DNA from: GCA-2706205 sp964215955
GTDB taxonomy: Bacteria > Bdellovibrionota > Bacteriovoracia > Bacteriovoracales > Bacteriovoracaceae
Direction: 5' to 3'
Assembly (NCBI GenBank): GCA_964215955.1
Contig: CAXPDR010000006.1
Location: 1-64,000, forward strand
DNA length: 64,000 nucleotides
Under the pieces are notes generated by a model. It had not been told where the DNA came from, searched no databases, and worked only from the letters and a program-made list of their open reading frames with translations. The position numbers were made by a program, and so were the translations under genes. Shown here piece by piece: positions 52,375-60,313 of this stretch. The first letter of the stretch is position 1. Each line of letters opens with the position of its first letter.

Positions 52375-53724
52375 CTAATTTATACAGCTATGGGAAATAT
52401 ACTTTTCAATCTCCCTACAAAATATTGGTATACGTTTTCTTAGAAAATTCTTTATATGATTTATAGACCTCAGAGATGCTCTATCATTGTTTTCTTTAGC
52501 AATGGACTCGAAATGGTTTAGTAGAACATCAGTTTCTTTACTTTTTATCGTGTGTATTAGCTCTTTAATCTTTTTTCTGAAATGATCTTTAAAGTCATCA
52601 TCATTTTTAGAAAGGCGGATAAAAATTTCTTTAAAAATCTCTCCTTTATTTTTTTTATGGTCCACAACCATCTCTGTGACTGCTATATTAAAATCATTCG
52701 TCGTACTTTCATACCTATTATAATAACTTTTTCTAAACGCACCATCAAAGTCCCATGGAATATACTCCCATTTTTGATCCTTTTTCATATTCTTGTAAAA
52801 AACACCTTGATGCCAGTCACCATTCCCTGTAAACATAACGACAACTAAAGTAGAGATGATAGTTTCGATATCTAATAAATCAACTACATCTTGATAAGTT
52901 AAATCTTCATTATTAACAATATTTCCACGCATTCGTTCATAGGATACTCGATCCTTAATAGGCTGAGTTCCTCTCAATTTAAGGAACATAAAGTTATTAT
53001 GGCCTACAGATTTTGCGAATTGTTTTCTCGTTAAATGCTCCGTAATAGTATAAAGCCCTTGTTTTTTCCCATTTAAATAAAATAGGACTGTTTCAAACTT
53101 TGCTGTTTTAGTTCCTAATTTTGAATAAAGGTAAGAAATAAATTGATTGTAGAACTGAAAATGCCCTTCCCTTCTAAGGACAAGTCTTTCAATATCAACA
53201 CCTTGTTTTCGAGTTATATCAAATTTCTTAAGAAAGCTTGCCTCACCATATTCCTTTTTAAACCAAAACCTATAGCTTTTCTTTTTTACTTTCTCTTTTC
53301 TTGAGCCATTACCATGTTGACGTATTCCAGCGAAACTTTCAAACTCAAGTTTTCCCTTATGATACAACTTAATATATGAAGCTCTTTCCCAAAGTCTTCC
53401 TCGCTTAAAAGAGTTTTTTACAATTCCCCTTTCCTCGCTGTATAAGTCATTAGGATCAACCCATACTGATAAGACTGGAATAGATATTTTAGGTAGTTCA
53501 ATGTCCATTTTAATGAACTCTTTTAATTTATCAGTTACGATATAAGCTTGATCAATCGGATTATAAGCGTTCCTAGTTCTTCCGGTGTAAATAGCCTTTG
53601 CATTTTCCGATTCATTTAAGTAGATTTGAATTCCTTCTTTATAATCATCCTTCATTAGCTTCTTAGAAATCAAAACTAAGGCAAATAAGCCTAGAAAATA
53701 TAAAAAGGTTTTCAATTGTTTCAT
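52375..53724 (-). CDS. CotH-type protein kinase-like protein
   Basis: Protein of 449 residues with an N-terminal membrane anchor or signal at about 5-22 (FLYFLGLFALVLIS), so it acts outside the cytoplasm. IRQHGNGSRKEKVKKKSYRF near 134-153 begins the CotH domain, GLYTITE at 223-229, NGDWHQGVFYKN at 301-312 and WDFDGAF at 324-330 are its ATP- and metal-site motifs. CotH proteins phosphorylate spore coat proteins in Bacillus; here the organism type does not sporulate. It is one base from the DUF4956 gene upstream and part of a CotH-DUF4956-VTC operon. Confidence 0.85.
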   Translation of the reverse strand: MKQLKTFLYFLGLFALVLISKKLMKDDYKEGIQIYLNESENAKAIYTGRTRNAYNPIDQAYIVTDKLKEFIKMDIELPKISIPVLSVWVDPNDLYSEERGIVKNSFKRGRLWERASYIKLYHKGKLEFESFAGIRQHGNGSRKEKVKKKSYRFWFKKEYGEASFLKKFDITRKQGVDIERLVLRREGHFQFYNQFISYLYSKLGTKTAKFETVLFYLNGKKQGLYTITEHLTRKQFAKSVGHNNFMFLKLRGTQPIKDRVSYERMRGNIVNNEDLTYQDVVDLLDIETIISTLVVVMFTGNGDWHQGVFYKNMKKDQKWEYIPWDFDGAFRKSYYNRYESTTNDFNIAVTEMVVDHKKNKGEIFKEIFIRLSKNDDDFKDHFRKKIKELIHTIKSKETDVLLNHFESIAKENNDRASLRSINHIKNFLRKRIPIFCREIEKYISHSCIN

Positions 53725-53725
53725 T

Positions 53726-54424
53726 TTATAAATGAGTTTGATTGAAGAAAATATTTGTTTTCACGTTTGGACTTAGCTCAGCTATTTGACTCTTGATTTT
53801 TAAAATACTGTCTTTATCTTTTTCTGAAAAAGAATATGAAATTGTCGCACCAAACTCAGTCTCAGTGATACTATCTAACTTTCCACGAACTAATCCTGTG
53901 GAAAATCTTTCAATAAGATTATCTTGAAGCTTATTATCAGAATCTGGAAGATTTAAAATAATGACACCCTCATATCTATTTTTTCGAAAAATAGGAAAAT
54001 CTTTTTTAAGAATAACCAACCCTATGAAAGAAACTGCCATTATTAAAAGTAAAAAAGAAATATTAAATGTTGCACAAGTAATACTGGATGCAATTACAAG
54101 TAAAATAAAACCAACTTCTTCTGGGTCTTTGATGGGAGTTCTAAACCTTACAATAGACAAGGCTCCTAATAATCCAAGAGATAACGGGATTGAGAACTGT
54201 AGACAAACAAATATTGCGGTAATAGCAACTCCAAGAATTGGAAAAGCCCTATGAAGGGTACTACCTGTTCCTTTTGTGCCATAAAATCTGACATAAAGAT
54301 GAGAAACTAAGAAAGATGAAATAAGTGAACACATTAATACAAAGAAAAATGGCCCAATTCCAATATCCATCATCTTTTGGATGCCTGAATTAGATAAAAC
54401 TTTTATATTTAATAAATCTTCCAT
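53726..54424 (-). CDS. DUF4956 membrane protein
   Basis: Protein of 232 residues with four hydrophobic segments in the first 150 residues, among them LGLLGALSIVRFRTPIKDPEEVGF at about 79-102, the family hallmark. The C-terminal 80 residues are a soluble alpha/beta domain. Function unknown in the family. It often lies beside VTC-type polyphosphate polymerases, as here: two bases from the VTC gene upstream, one base from the CotH gene downstream. It may be a membrane partner of the polymerase. Confidence 0.85.
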   Translation of the reverse strand: MEDLLNIKVLSNSGIQKMMDIGIGPFFFVLMCSLISSFLVSHLYVRFYGTKGTGSTLHRAFPILGVAITAIFVCLQFSIPLSLGLLGALSIVRFRTPIKDPEEVGFILLVIASSITCATFNISFLLLIMAVSFIGLVILKKDFPIFRKNRYEGVIILNLPDSDNKLQDNLIERFSTGLVRGKLDSITETEFGATISYSFSEKDKDSILKIKSQIAELSPNVKTNIFFNQTHL

Positions 54425-54426
54425 TA

Positions 54427-55095
54427 TTAACTCCTAATAAGCTCGTTAAAACAGCCCTCATACTTAGAAAAAGAATTCTTTTGAAAGCCAAAATTTTCAA
54501 TTATTTTTAGCCTATCTGGGGAGACAGCTGAATGTCCCTTAACTTCTAATACACAATTTCTTAAAAATGTTGGCTTATACTCTTTTCTAATTAAATTTCT
54601 ATTTGCTTTTTCAATATGAATATCGCTATCAACACATAATCTTAAACCAGTGAGAGGATCGATATACCTAGTCCTAAAATATGTAATTTGAATTGAAGGA
54701 AATAAGTGACCAGAAAAATATCCTCCAAATGAATTTAATTCCCTAAAGATACCATAAAACTTTTCAGAACTAAGGTCTATATTTTCTAATTCATTTGGAT
54801 TCATAGGTCGTTTTTTAAAACGCTTTTCACCAATTTTAAGTTTTACTTCGTGAAAAGCCATGTCAGAAGATTTATTAGTAACAGGGTCCCTATACCAGCG
54901 AATACGATATTTACACTTAAAATGATCACTTTCATCTTTTTCTCTTAGATGAAATAAGTCTCGTGTATCAAAGTAAATACTAGTAATAATGGCCTTTGGG
55001 TAATCAGGGTCCGGTTCAAAACTTAGTTCCATCCACTCCCTCACTTTAGGAGCTACGCTATTTGCGGTTATATACTTAGTTTCGAAGTCATTCAT
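54427..55095 (-). CDS. VTC-domain polyphosphate polymerase-like protein
   Basis: Cytoplasmic protein of 222 residues. FETKYI near the N-terminus, SIYFDT near 42-47, CKYRIRWYRD near 65-74, HEVKLKIGEKRFKKR near 87-101 and LEVKGHSA near the C-terminus are the basic tunnel residues and Glu metal ligands of VTC (CYTH-like) domains. In yeast the VTC complex makes polyphosphate from ATP. Here it is the first gene of the operon with DUF4956 and CotH. Confidence 0.82.
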   Translation of the reverse strand: MNDFETKYITANSVAPKVREWMELSFEPDPDYPKAIITSIYFDTRDLFHLREKDESDHFKCKYRIRWYRDPVTNKSSDMAFHEVKLKIGEKRFKKRPMNPNELENIDLSSEKFYGIFRELNSFGGYFSGHLFPSIQITYFRTRYIDPLTGLRLCVDSDIHIEKANRNLIRKEYKPTFLRNCVLEVKGHSAVSPDRLKIIENFGFQKNSFSKYEGCFNELIRS

Positions 55096-55153
55096 TAAAT
55101 TAGTATAGAATCAAACCTTTTCTAAGTCCAGAATCCATAGATCTTTTAAAATG

Positions 55154-56125
55154 TTATAGCTTAATATTTTGATAAAAGTTCAAATTAGATTTATAATGGT
55201 CAACACAGATCTCAAGACCTTGGTCAAGCGTAGTCTTTGGCTCCCAATTTAAAAGTGACTTGGCTTTTTCAATATTTGCCCAAGTTATCAACATATCAGC
55301 TTTATTCATAGGTAAGTTTTTCACAATGGCTTTTTTTCCCAATAACTGTTCATAAGTTTGGATCATTTTATTTATAGAAATAGGGTTGTTTCCTCCTCCA
55401 AGATTAATAATTTCAAAGCCTAGTTTTTTTCCTGCTGCAATTGTTCCACTGGCGATATCATCAACAAACGTGAAATCACGGGACTGTTCACCATCTCCAA
55501 AAAGTTGAATCTCTTTTCCTTCATCAATCCATTTCATAAATCTAAGTTGAGCCATATCGGGGCGACTAACAGGTCCATAAACGGTAAAATATCTCACAAT
55601 TGAAACATCAATTCCGTAGAGATGATGATAAGAATAGGCCATAACCTCAGCACCTTTTTTAGTAGCAGCATAAGGAGATATTGGTTCACTAACGTCTAAA
55701 GTTTCAACAAAGGGCATTTCCTTTCCTGCATATAAAGAGCTTGTTGATGCTAAAACAAATTTTTCAACATTATGCTCGTGACACAAATCTAGTAAGTTTA
55801 GATTACCTTGGACATTTGTGCTTACATACACGGATGGATTTTCCATACTATAGCGAACGCCTGCTCTTGCAGCTAGATTATAAACGATATCAAAGTTATG
55901 TTTTGAGAAAACCTCTTCAAGTTCGGACTTCACCTCAATGTCGACTTTATAGAAAGTAAAATTTGAATATTTTTCAAGATTTTTCTTTCTAAACTCTTTG
56001 AGGTTTACATCATAGTAATCATTTAAATTGTCTATTCCAACAACTTCAACACCTTGTTCTAAGAGTAATTCACAAGTCCTACTTGCTATAAATCCAGCAG
56101 CGCCAGTCACTAATACACATTTCAT
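55154..56125 (-). CDS. NAD-dependent nucleotide-sugar epimerase, UDP-glucuronate 4-epimerase-like
   Basis: Extended SDR enzyme of 323 residues. TGAAGFIASRTCELLL at 7-22 starts the NAD fold, IDNLNDYYDVNLKEFRK near 31-47 is the segment seen in UDP-glucuronate epimerases, ASTSSLYAG has the catalytic Ser, and YAATKKGAE near 152-160 holds the Tyr-x3-Lys pair. RYFTVYGPVSRPDMA near 178-192 is also typical of that branch (usual text RPDMA). It probably uses UDP-glucuronate from Udg to give UDP-galacturonate; a different UDP-sugar is possible. Confidence 0.85.
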   Translation of the reverse strand: MKCVLVTGAAGFIASRTCELLLEQGVEVVGIDNLNDYYDVNLKEFRKKNLEKYSNFTFYKVDIEVKSELEEVFSKHNFDIVYNLAARAGVRYSMENPSVYVSTNVQGNLNLLDLCHEHNVEKFVLASTSSLYAGKEMPFVETLDVSEPISPYAATKKGAEVMAYSYHHLYGIDVSIVRYFTVYGPVSRPDMAQLRFMKWIDEGKEIQLFGDGEQSRDFTFVDDIASGTIAAGKKLGFEIINLGGGNNPISINKMIQTYEQLLGKKAIVKNLPMNKADMLITWANIEKAKSLLNWEPKTTLDQGLEICVDHYKSNLNFYQNIKL

Positions 56126-56229
56126 AATCTTAGCCTTTTGTTAGCAATATCATATATCAAAAAGAGCAATTTCAAAAATAAAAGAGAAGTATATTTGAGC
56201 TTATGATTTTAAAAGAATAAACTAAACAA

Positions 56230-57822
56230 ATGAGTAATTTAATTTTAAGTATAATAACATTTCTTTTAACGGTACTTACTGAGTTCCTATTTTCCATTTA
56301 TCAAGGACTTCCATCAACAATTCCATTTCAAAACTATATTGGTTTATTTATTGCTCTTTTCCTATTTAGTTTTATTAAAGGTTACTGGCTGAGGCTAGCT
56401 GGCTTGACCATGATTCTCGTTCTCAGTTTTTTCCAGATGATGCATATTCAATTTTACAGTATGCCAGTTTATCCAAATGCAATATATCTGTTTTTTACAG
56501 AAAGCTCTGAAATCTTTTACACACTCAAAGAAAACTTACATTTTTTCTTTATTCCAATCATATTAATTATCCCTTCAGTGCTTATCATTTGGATCGGCCA
56601 TAAAAGGCTACCCAAACTAAAATCATCTATTTGGGTTTCAAGTATCTTTATTTTTTATTTGGTTTTTAATCCCATTCGAACCTATATGACAGGCAACACC
56701 TGGGGAAGACAACCATCAGGCCAAGAGTTTATGGGAATGAATCTTTACCTAAGTATTTCTTACTTTTCTGGAAGAATTCTCCCCTATAAGATGTTAGGTG
56801 GTGAGAAACAAAAAAGTTTTAAACCCCAAGTTAAATTTACAAAAACTAAATCCTTTGATGGAAATATCATTTTAGTTTTAGGTGAAAGTCTTTCTGCTAA
56901 TCATCTTTCTCTATTGGGTTATAATGTAAACACTACTCCTTACCTCTTAACCTTAAAAGAAAATCCAAACTTCTATTATACCAAGGCCATATCATCAGGA
57001 GTAAGCACTGATGTTGCTGTAGCGATGTTTATGAATTCCACTTATGGCCTAAGAGGAAGCGAAGATGTTATAAAAGGTAAAAATTGCTTATTTAACTTAG
57101 CTAAAGATAGTGGTTTTAAAACCTACTTCTTCTCTTCCCAATCAGAACAACAATTAAGATATATTTCTAATAGTATCTGCACAAAAAAAATTGATTATTA
57201 TAAAAGTCTAGATCTTATAAATCCAAGTATTGATAATCCAAATAAAGCAGATGATAGAATAACTATCAGAGAAATACCAAAAACATTTGATGAAGAGTCC
57301 AAACAGTTTCTAGTTCTCCATCAAAGAGGAAGCCATTCTCCTTATGCTCTTAGATATAGTGATCCGTACTTTTCTCTAACTAAAGATAAGAAAAAAAACA
57401 GAGTCATTCATTATGATAATAGTGTATTAGAGTTTGATAAATTTATGCAGGAGTTGATTACATTGGTACAAAGTTATAATACTCCCACCATTGTTCTTTA
57501 TCTTTCAGATCATGGAGAAGGCCTAGGAGAGGAAGGTGTTTGGGGGCATGCGGCCTTAAAAAAACCATCGATTGAGATACCATTTTTAATTTATACCCAT
57601 AATACTGAACTAAAAACTCCGCCGACTTTACCTAAAATTCCAACTCAGTTTAATATTTCTTTATATATTTCTAAACTCTTAGGACATGACCCAACACCCC
57701 ATTATCATGAATTCCCAAAGAATTTTCAAATACTTGGAAATGATATAGATGGATTTTCTGGTTATCTTGATGTGAAAATGAATGATACTGGTGAATACAC
57801 AATTCACAAGAAAGATATCTAA
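56230..57822 (+). CDS. Phosphoethanolamine transferase-like membrane protein (EptA type)
   Basis: Inner-membrane protein of 530 residues with about five hydrophobic segments up to 150, then a periplasmic sulfatase-fold domain. GESLSANHLSLLGYN at 218-232 has the metal Glu219, T260 in SSGVSTDVAV aligns with the catalytic Thr of EptA, HQRGSHSPY has the His, and LSDHGEGLGEEGVWGHA has the Asp-His metal pair. The family moves phosphoethanolamine from phosphatidylethanolamine to lipid A or glycan. The usual TxxSLPCMF context is altered (VAMFMN), so another phospho-group donor cannot be excluded. It stands alone in its transcript with the next gene 40 bases away. Confidence 0.78.
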   Translation: MSNLILSIITFLLTVLTEFLFSIYQGLPSTIPFQNYIGLFIALFLFSFIKGYWLRLAGLTMILVLSFFQMMHIQFYSMPVYPNAIYLFFTESSEIFYTLKENLHFFFIPIILIIPSVLIIWIGHKRLPKLKSSIWVSSIFIFYLVFNPIRTYMTGNTWGRQPSGQEFMGMNLYLSISYFSGRILPYKMLGGEKQKSFKPQVKFTKTKSFDGNIILVLGESLSANHLSLLGYNVNTTPYLLTLKENPNFYYTKAISSGVSTDVAVAMFMNSTYGLRGSEDVIKGKNCLFNLAKDSGFKTYFFSSQSEQQLRYISNSICTKKIDYYKSLDLINPSIDNPNKADDRITIREIPKTFDEESKQFLVLHQRGSHSPYALRYSDPYFSLTKDKKKNRVIHYDNSVLEFDKFMQELITLVQSYNTPTIVLYLSDHGEGLGEEGVWGHAALKKPSIEIPFLIYTHNTELKTPPTLPKIPTQFNISLYISKLLGHDPTPHYHEFPKNFQILGNDIDGFSGYLDVKMNDTGEYTIHKKDI

Positions 57823-57862
57823 GCTTCTTTACTTAATAGATAATTAAAGCTAGTAATCAGCT

Positions 57863-58321
57863 ATGAAAAATTCACTAATCTTTGTTTTACTATTTTTAAG
57901 TACTTACTCTCACTCTGTTGTAGTAGAAATTAAACAACTTTGTAAAAATGATAGCTTCTACTCTCAAGAAATAGAAATCCTAGCTCCAACTACGGCAGGT
58001 CACTTAACAATACACATGCTAGAGCAAGCTGGAATCGATTTTTTAGGGAATGAAAATGGGATTAGTGGTCTTTTAAATACTCCAACAGGACTTGATTCCT
58101 ACGAAGTGATTTCTGATAATCATATGCGAGCTTATGGTTGGTGTTATTCGGTTGATGGATCACAGCCAAATGTTCTTGCTAGTGAATATCCATTATTTCC
58201 AGATTCAGACTGTAAGTTAACTTGGTTTTATGGTTATGCAGAGATGATTGATAATGAGTGGATTAGTTATTGCAAGCCAGTATACTTAAAACCAAACTCA
58301 TTCGTTTGTTCTAAGAACTAG
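57863..58321 (+). CDS. Small exported protein with a DUF4430-like domain
   Basis: Protein of 152 residues with a signal peptide to about residue 18. GWCYSVDGSQPNVLASEYPLFPDSDCKLTWFYGY near 92-125 resembles the DUF4430 pattern WxYxVNG...yxlxdGDxIxWxyg, a ubiquitin-like fold found in transcobalamin-related proteins. Four cysteines could form disulfides. The function is unknown. It is 40 bases after the phosphoethanolamine-transferase-like gene and overlaps the second kpsF by four bases at the stop codons. Confidence 0.6.
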   Translation: MKNSLIFVLLFLSTYSHSVVVEIKQLCKNDSFYSQEIEILAPTTAGHLTIHMLEQAGIDFLGNENGISGLLNTPTGLDSYEVISDNHMRAYGWCYSVDGSQPNVLASEYPLFPDSDCKLTWFYGYAEMIDNEWISYCKPVYLKPNSFVCSKN

Positions 58322-59259
58322 ATATCGTAACGATGTAGAATACCTTTAAAGTTTTCATTCTCATCTACAACAAGTAATGTCGTAATTTTTCTTTCTTGCA
58401 TGATATTTTCGGCAACTACAATTCTTTCATTTTCTAAGATAAATGCAGGTTTTTTAAAGCCAAAGTCTTTGGCAGTTTTAGTTAAGGCTTTTTCTTTTTC
58501 ATTTTTAAGCAACCTACGAATATCTCCATCAGAGATAAGCCCTTTAATTTCATCATTTTCTAAGATTACCCCAACCCCAAGTCTAGCCTGTGAGATTACT
58601 GATAAAATTTTATCAAAGTCATCATCAGGAGCAAGTACTGGTAAATTTTCAGTTTTCATGACATCTGATACTTTCGTTAAAAGCTTTCTTCCCAAACTTC
58701 CACCTGGGTGAAATTTAGCAAAGTTCTCAGCCTTAAAGTTTCTTGCCTTCATTAAAGCAATAGCTATTGCATCCCCCATGGCCAAGGTCACTGTTGTTGA
58801 AGTGGTTGGAGCTAATTCAAGGGGGCAAGCTTCTTTGGAAACTCCGATATCGATAAAGTAATTAGAATGTTTTACCAAGGTGGAGTCTTCTTTACCCGCC
58901 ATAGCAACGACTATATTTTTGTTTTCTTTAAAAAAGGGAAGAAGTTTTATAACCTCCTCAGTTTCACCTGAATTTGAAATTGCTAAAACGATATCACCAC
59001 TGTGAATCATTCCAAGATCGCCATGATAAGCTTCTCCAGGATGCATAAAAAAAGCTCTGGTACCTGTTGATGCTAATGTAGCCGTAATCTTTTTTCCAAT
59101 GAGTCCAGATTTCCCCATTCCTGTGACAACACAGCGGCCCTCAGCAGAAAGTATTGTACTAATTATGGAGTTAAAAGAGTCATTCAATTTATTTTGAACT
59201 TCCTTCATCCCATCAATTTCAATTTTAAAAACATTATTGGCTTCATCTAAATAGTTCAT
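58318..59259 (-). CDS. kdsD: Arabinose-5-phosphate isomerase, KpsF/KdsD type (copy 2)
   Basis: Isomerase of 313 residues that resembles the copy at 45622 along its full length: TGMGKSGLIGKKITATLASTGT, HPGEAYHGDLGMI, ISNSGETEEV, LAPTTSTTVTLAMGDAIAIALM, FHPGGSLGRKLLTK, and the last residues GILHRYDI are shared. Two CBS domains follow the SIS domain. It lies 58 bases downstream of manA and is probably co-transcribed with it. It makes arabinose-5-phosphate for Kdo. The two copies may serve different pathways or be regulated differently. Confidence 0.9.
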   Translation of the reverse strand: MNYLDEANNVFKIEIDGMKEVQNKLNDSFNSIISTILSAEGRCVVTGMGKSGLIGKKITATLASTGTRAFFMHPGEAYHGDLGMIHSGDIVLAISNSGETEEVIKLLPFFKENKNIVVAMAGKEDSTLVKHSNYFIDIGVSKEACPLELAPTTSTTVTLAMGDAIAIALMKARNFKAENFAKFHPGGSLGRKLLTKVSDVMKTENLPVLAPDDDFDKILSVISQARLGVGVILENDEIKGLISDGDIRRLLKNEKEKALTKTAKDFGFKKPAFILENERIVVAENIMQERKITTLLVVDENENFKGILHRYDI

Positions 59260-59317
59260 ATCTAAATTTTATCGAATATTTTTTAGTAAGCCAAGCAGGC
59301 TAAAATAGAAGAATAAA

Positions 59318-60214
59318 TCAATTTTCCGAGACAATTAAAAAACTACAATTAGGACTAAGTTCTAGTTCTAATAATCCATCATCAAGTGCAATACCTGATT
59401 CGTACTGTTTTAAATCCGCCTCTCCAGAGATACTACCAGAGAGAACTACAATTGATGATTTTGCACTAAGGTTAATATGAAGATCTTTTTGGCTCATATT
59501 TGAATAAAGCTCTACCTTAAAGTCCGCACGATCTATTAAGTTTACAATACCGACTGTACCTAATAGGTCTCTTCTACAGTGTCGCTCTAATTCATCATTT
59601 AAACTTGGATTAAAGTTTAAAACACTTTTAGCTTTTTCAATATGTAATTCTCTGGGGTTTCCATTGCTTCCTAATCGGTTCCAATCCCATACTCTATAAG
59701 TCACACCAGAGCTCTGCTGGACTTCACACAATGTTATACCAGCTCCAATAGAATGAACTGTTCCAGCTGGAACGTAGAAAAAGTCACCTCTTCTTACAGG
59801 GATATAATTTAAAAAGTTTTGAACTGGTAATTGAGATTCAACAGCATTAAAAAATTCCTTCTTAGTTACACCATTCTTAAACCCTAAGAAAATTCCCGAA
59901 TCTGGTTTTGCATCCAAGATAATCCAGTATTCAGACTTACCAATACTATTTTCATTAGCTAAAGCAAACTCATCTGTAGGATGAACCTGTACTGATAAAT
60001 TATCAGAAGTATCAATAAACTTGGTTAAATAAGTCAACTTAGCAAAGTCAGACAATGGTTTATCTCCTATCAAAGAAGACTTCCCATCTAGCGAGGAAAT
60101 TTCCCAAGTTTCACCAACTTTTTCAGAAGGATCAATGGCTTTTGCTTCTGCTAATTTAGTTCCAGCCCAAATGGTATTGGATATAAATGGTTTTAATTTA
60201 ACAAATTTTTTCAT
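59318..60214 (-). CDS. manA: Class I mannose-6-phosphate isomerase-like protein
   Basis: Zinc cupin enzyme of 298 residues, short like Bacillus ManA. VQVHPTDEFA near 96-105 holds the zinc ligands Gln and His, KSEYWIIL gives Glu, and FFYVPAGTVHSIGAGITLCEVQQSSGVTYRVWDWNR near 146-181 the last His and the active-site Arg. It interconverts fructose-6-phosphate and mannose-6-phosphate, for GDP-mannose and glycan synthesis or mannose use. The gene is divergent from metH across 99 bases and lies upstream of the second kpsF. Confidence 0.88.
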   Translation of the reverse strand: MKKFVKLKPFISNTIWAGTKLAEAKAIDPSEKVGETWEISSLDGKSSLIGDKPLSDFAKLTYLTKFIDTSDNLSVQVHPTDEFALANENSIGKSEYWIILDAKPDSGIFLGFKNGVTKKEFFNAVESQLPVQNFLNYIPVRRGDFFYVPAGTVHSIGAGITLCEVQQSSGVTYRVWDWNRLGSNGNPRELHIEKAKSVLNFNPSLNDELERHCRRDLLGTVGIVNLIDRADFKVELYSNMSQKDLHINLSAKSSIVVLSGSISGEADLKQYESGIALDDGLLELELSPNCSFLIVSEN

Positions 60215-60238
60215 GCTAAAGACTTTAACAAATATTAG

Positions 60239-60292
60239 CTAATGCATAAAGAATTATTGCTAAAAAACTAAATAAATAATACACTAATGCAT
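60239..60292. repeat. Two direct CTAATGCAT copies before metH
   Basis: CTAATGCAT occurs at 60239-60247 and 60284-60292, in the manA / metH divergent gap. Each contains the palindrome ATGCAT. Start-to-start distance is 45 bases. They might bind a regulator of metH. I see no cobalamin or SAM riboswitch in the gap. Confidence 0.3.
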
Positions 60293-60313
60293 CAAGTATA
60301 AAGGCGGTAAAAG

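Noticed and set aside
54427..55095. Reading the VTC-like protein as an adenylate cyclase or thiamine triphosphatase of the CYTH group
   Set aside because: The EVKLKIG, YRIRWY and LEVKG motifs plus the DUF4956 and CotH neighbours fit VTC better.
59285..59310. AGCC / GGCT hairpin between manA and the second kpsF
   Set aside because: Short stem and no T run in the direction of transcription.
60215..60313. Cobalamin or SAM riboswitch before metH
   Set aside because: The gap is only 99 bases, AT-rich, without the B12-box or SAM-I core pairing.
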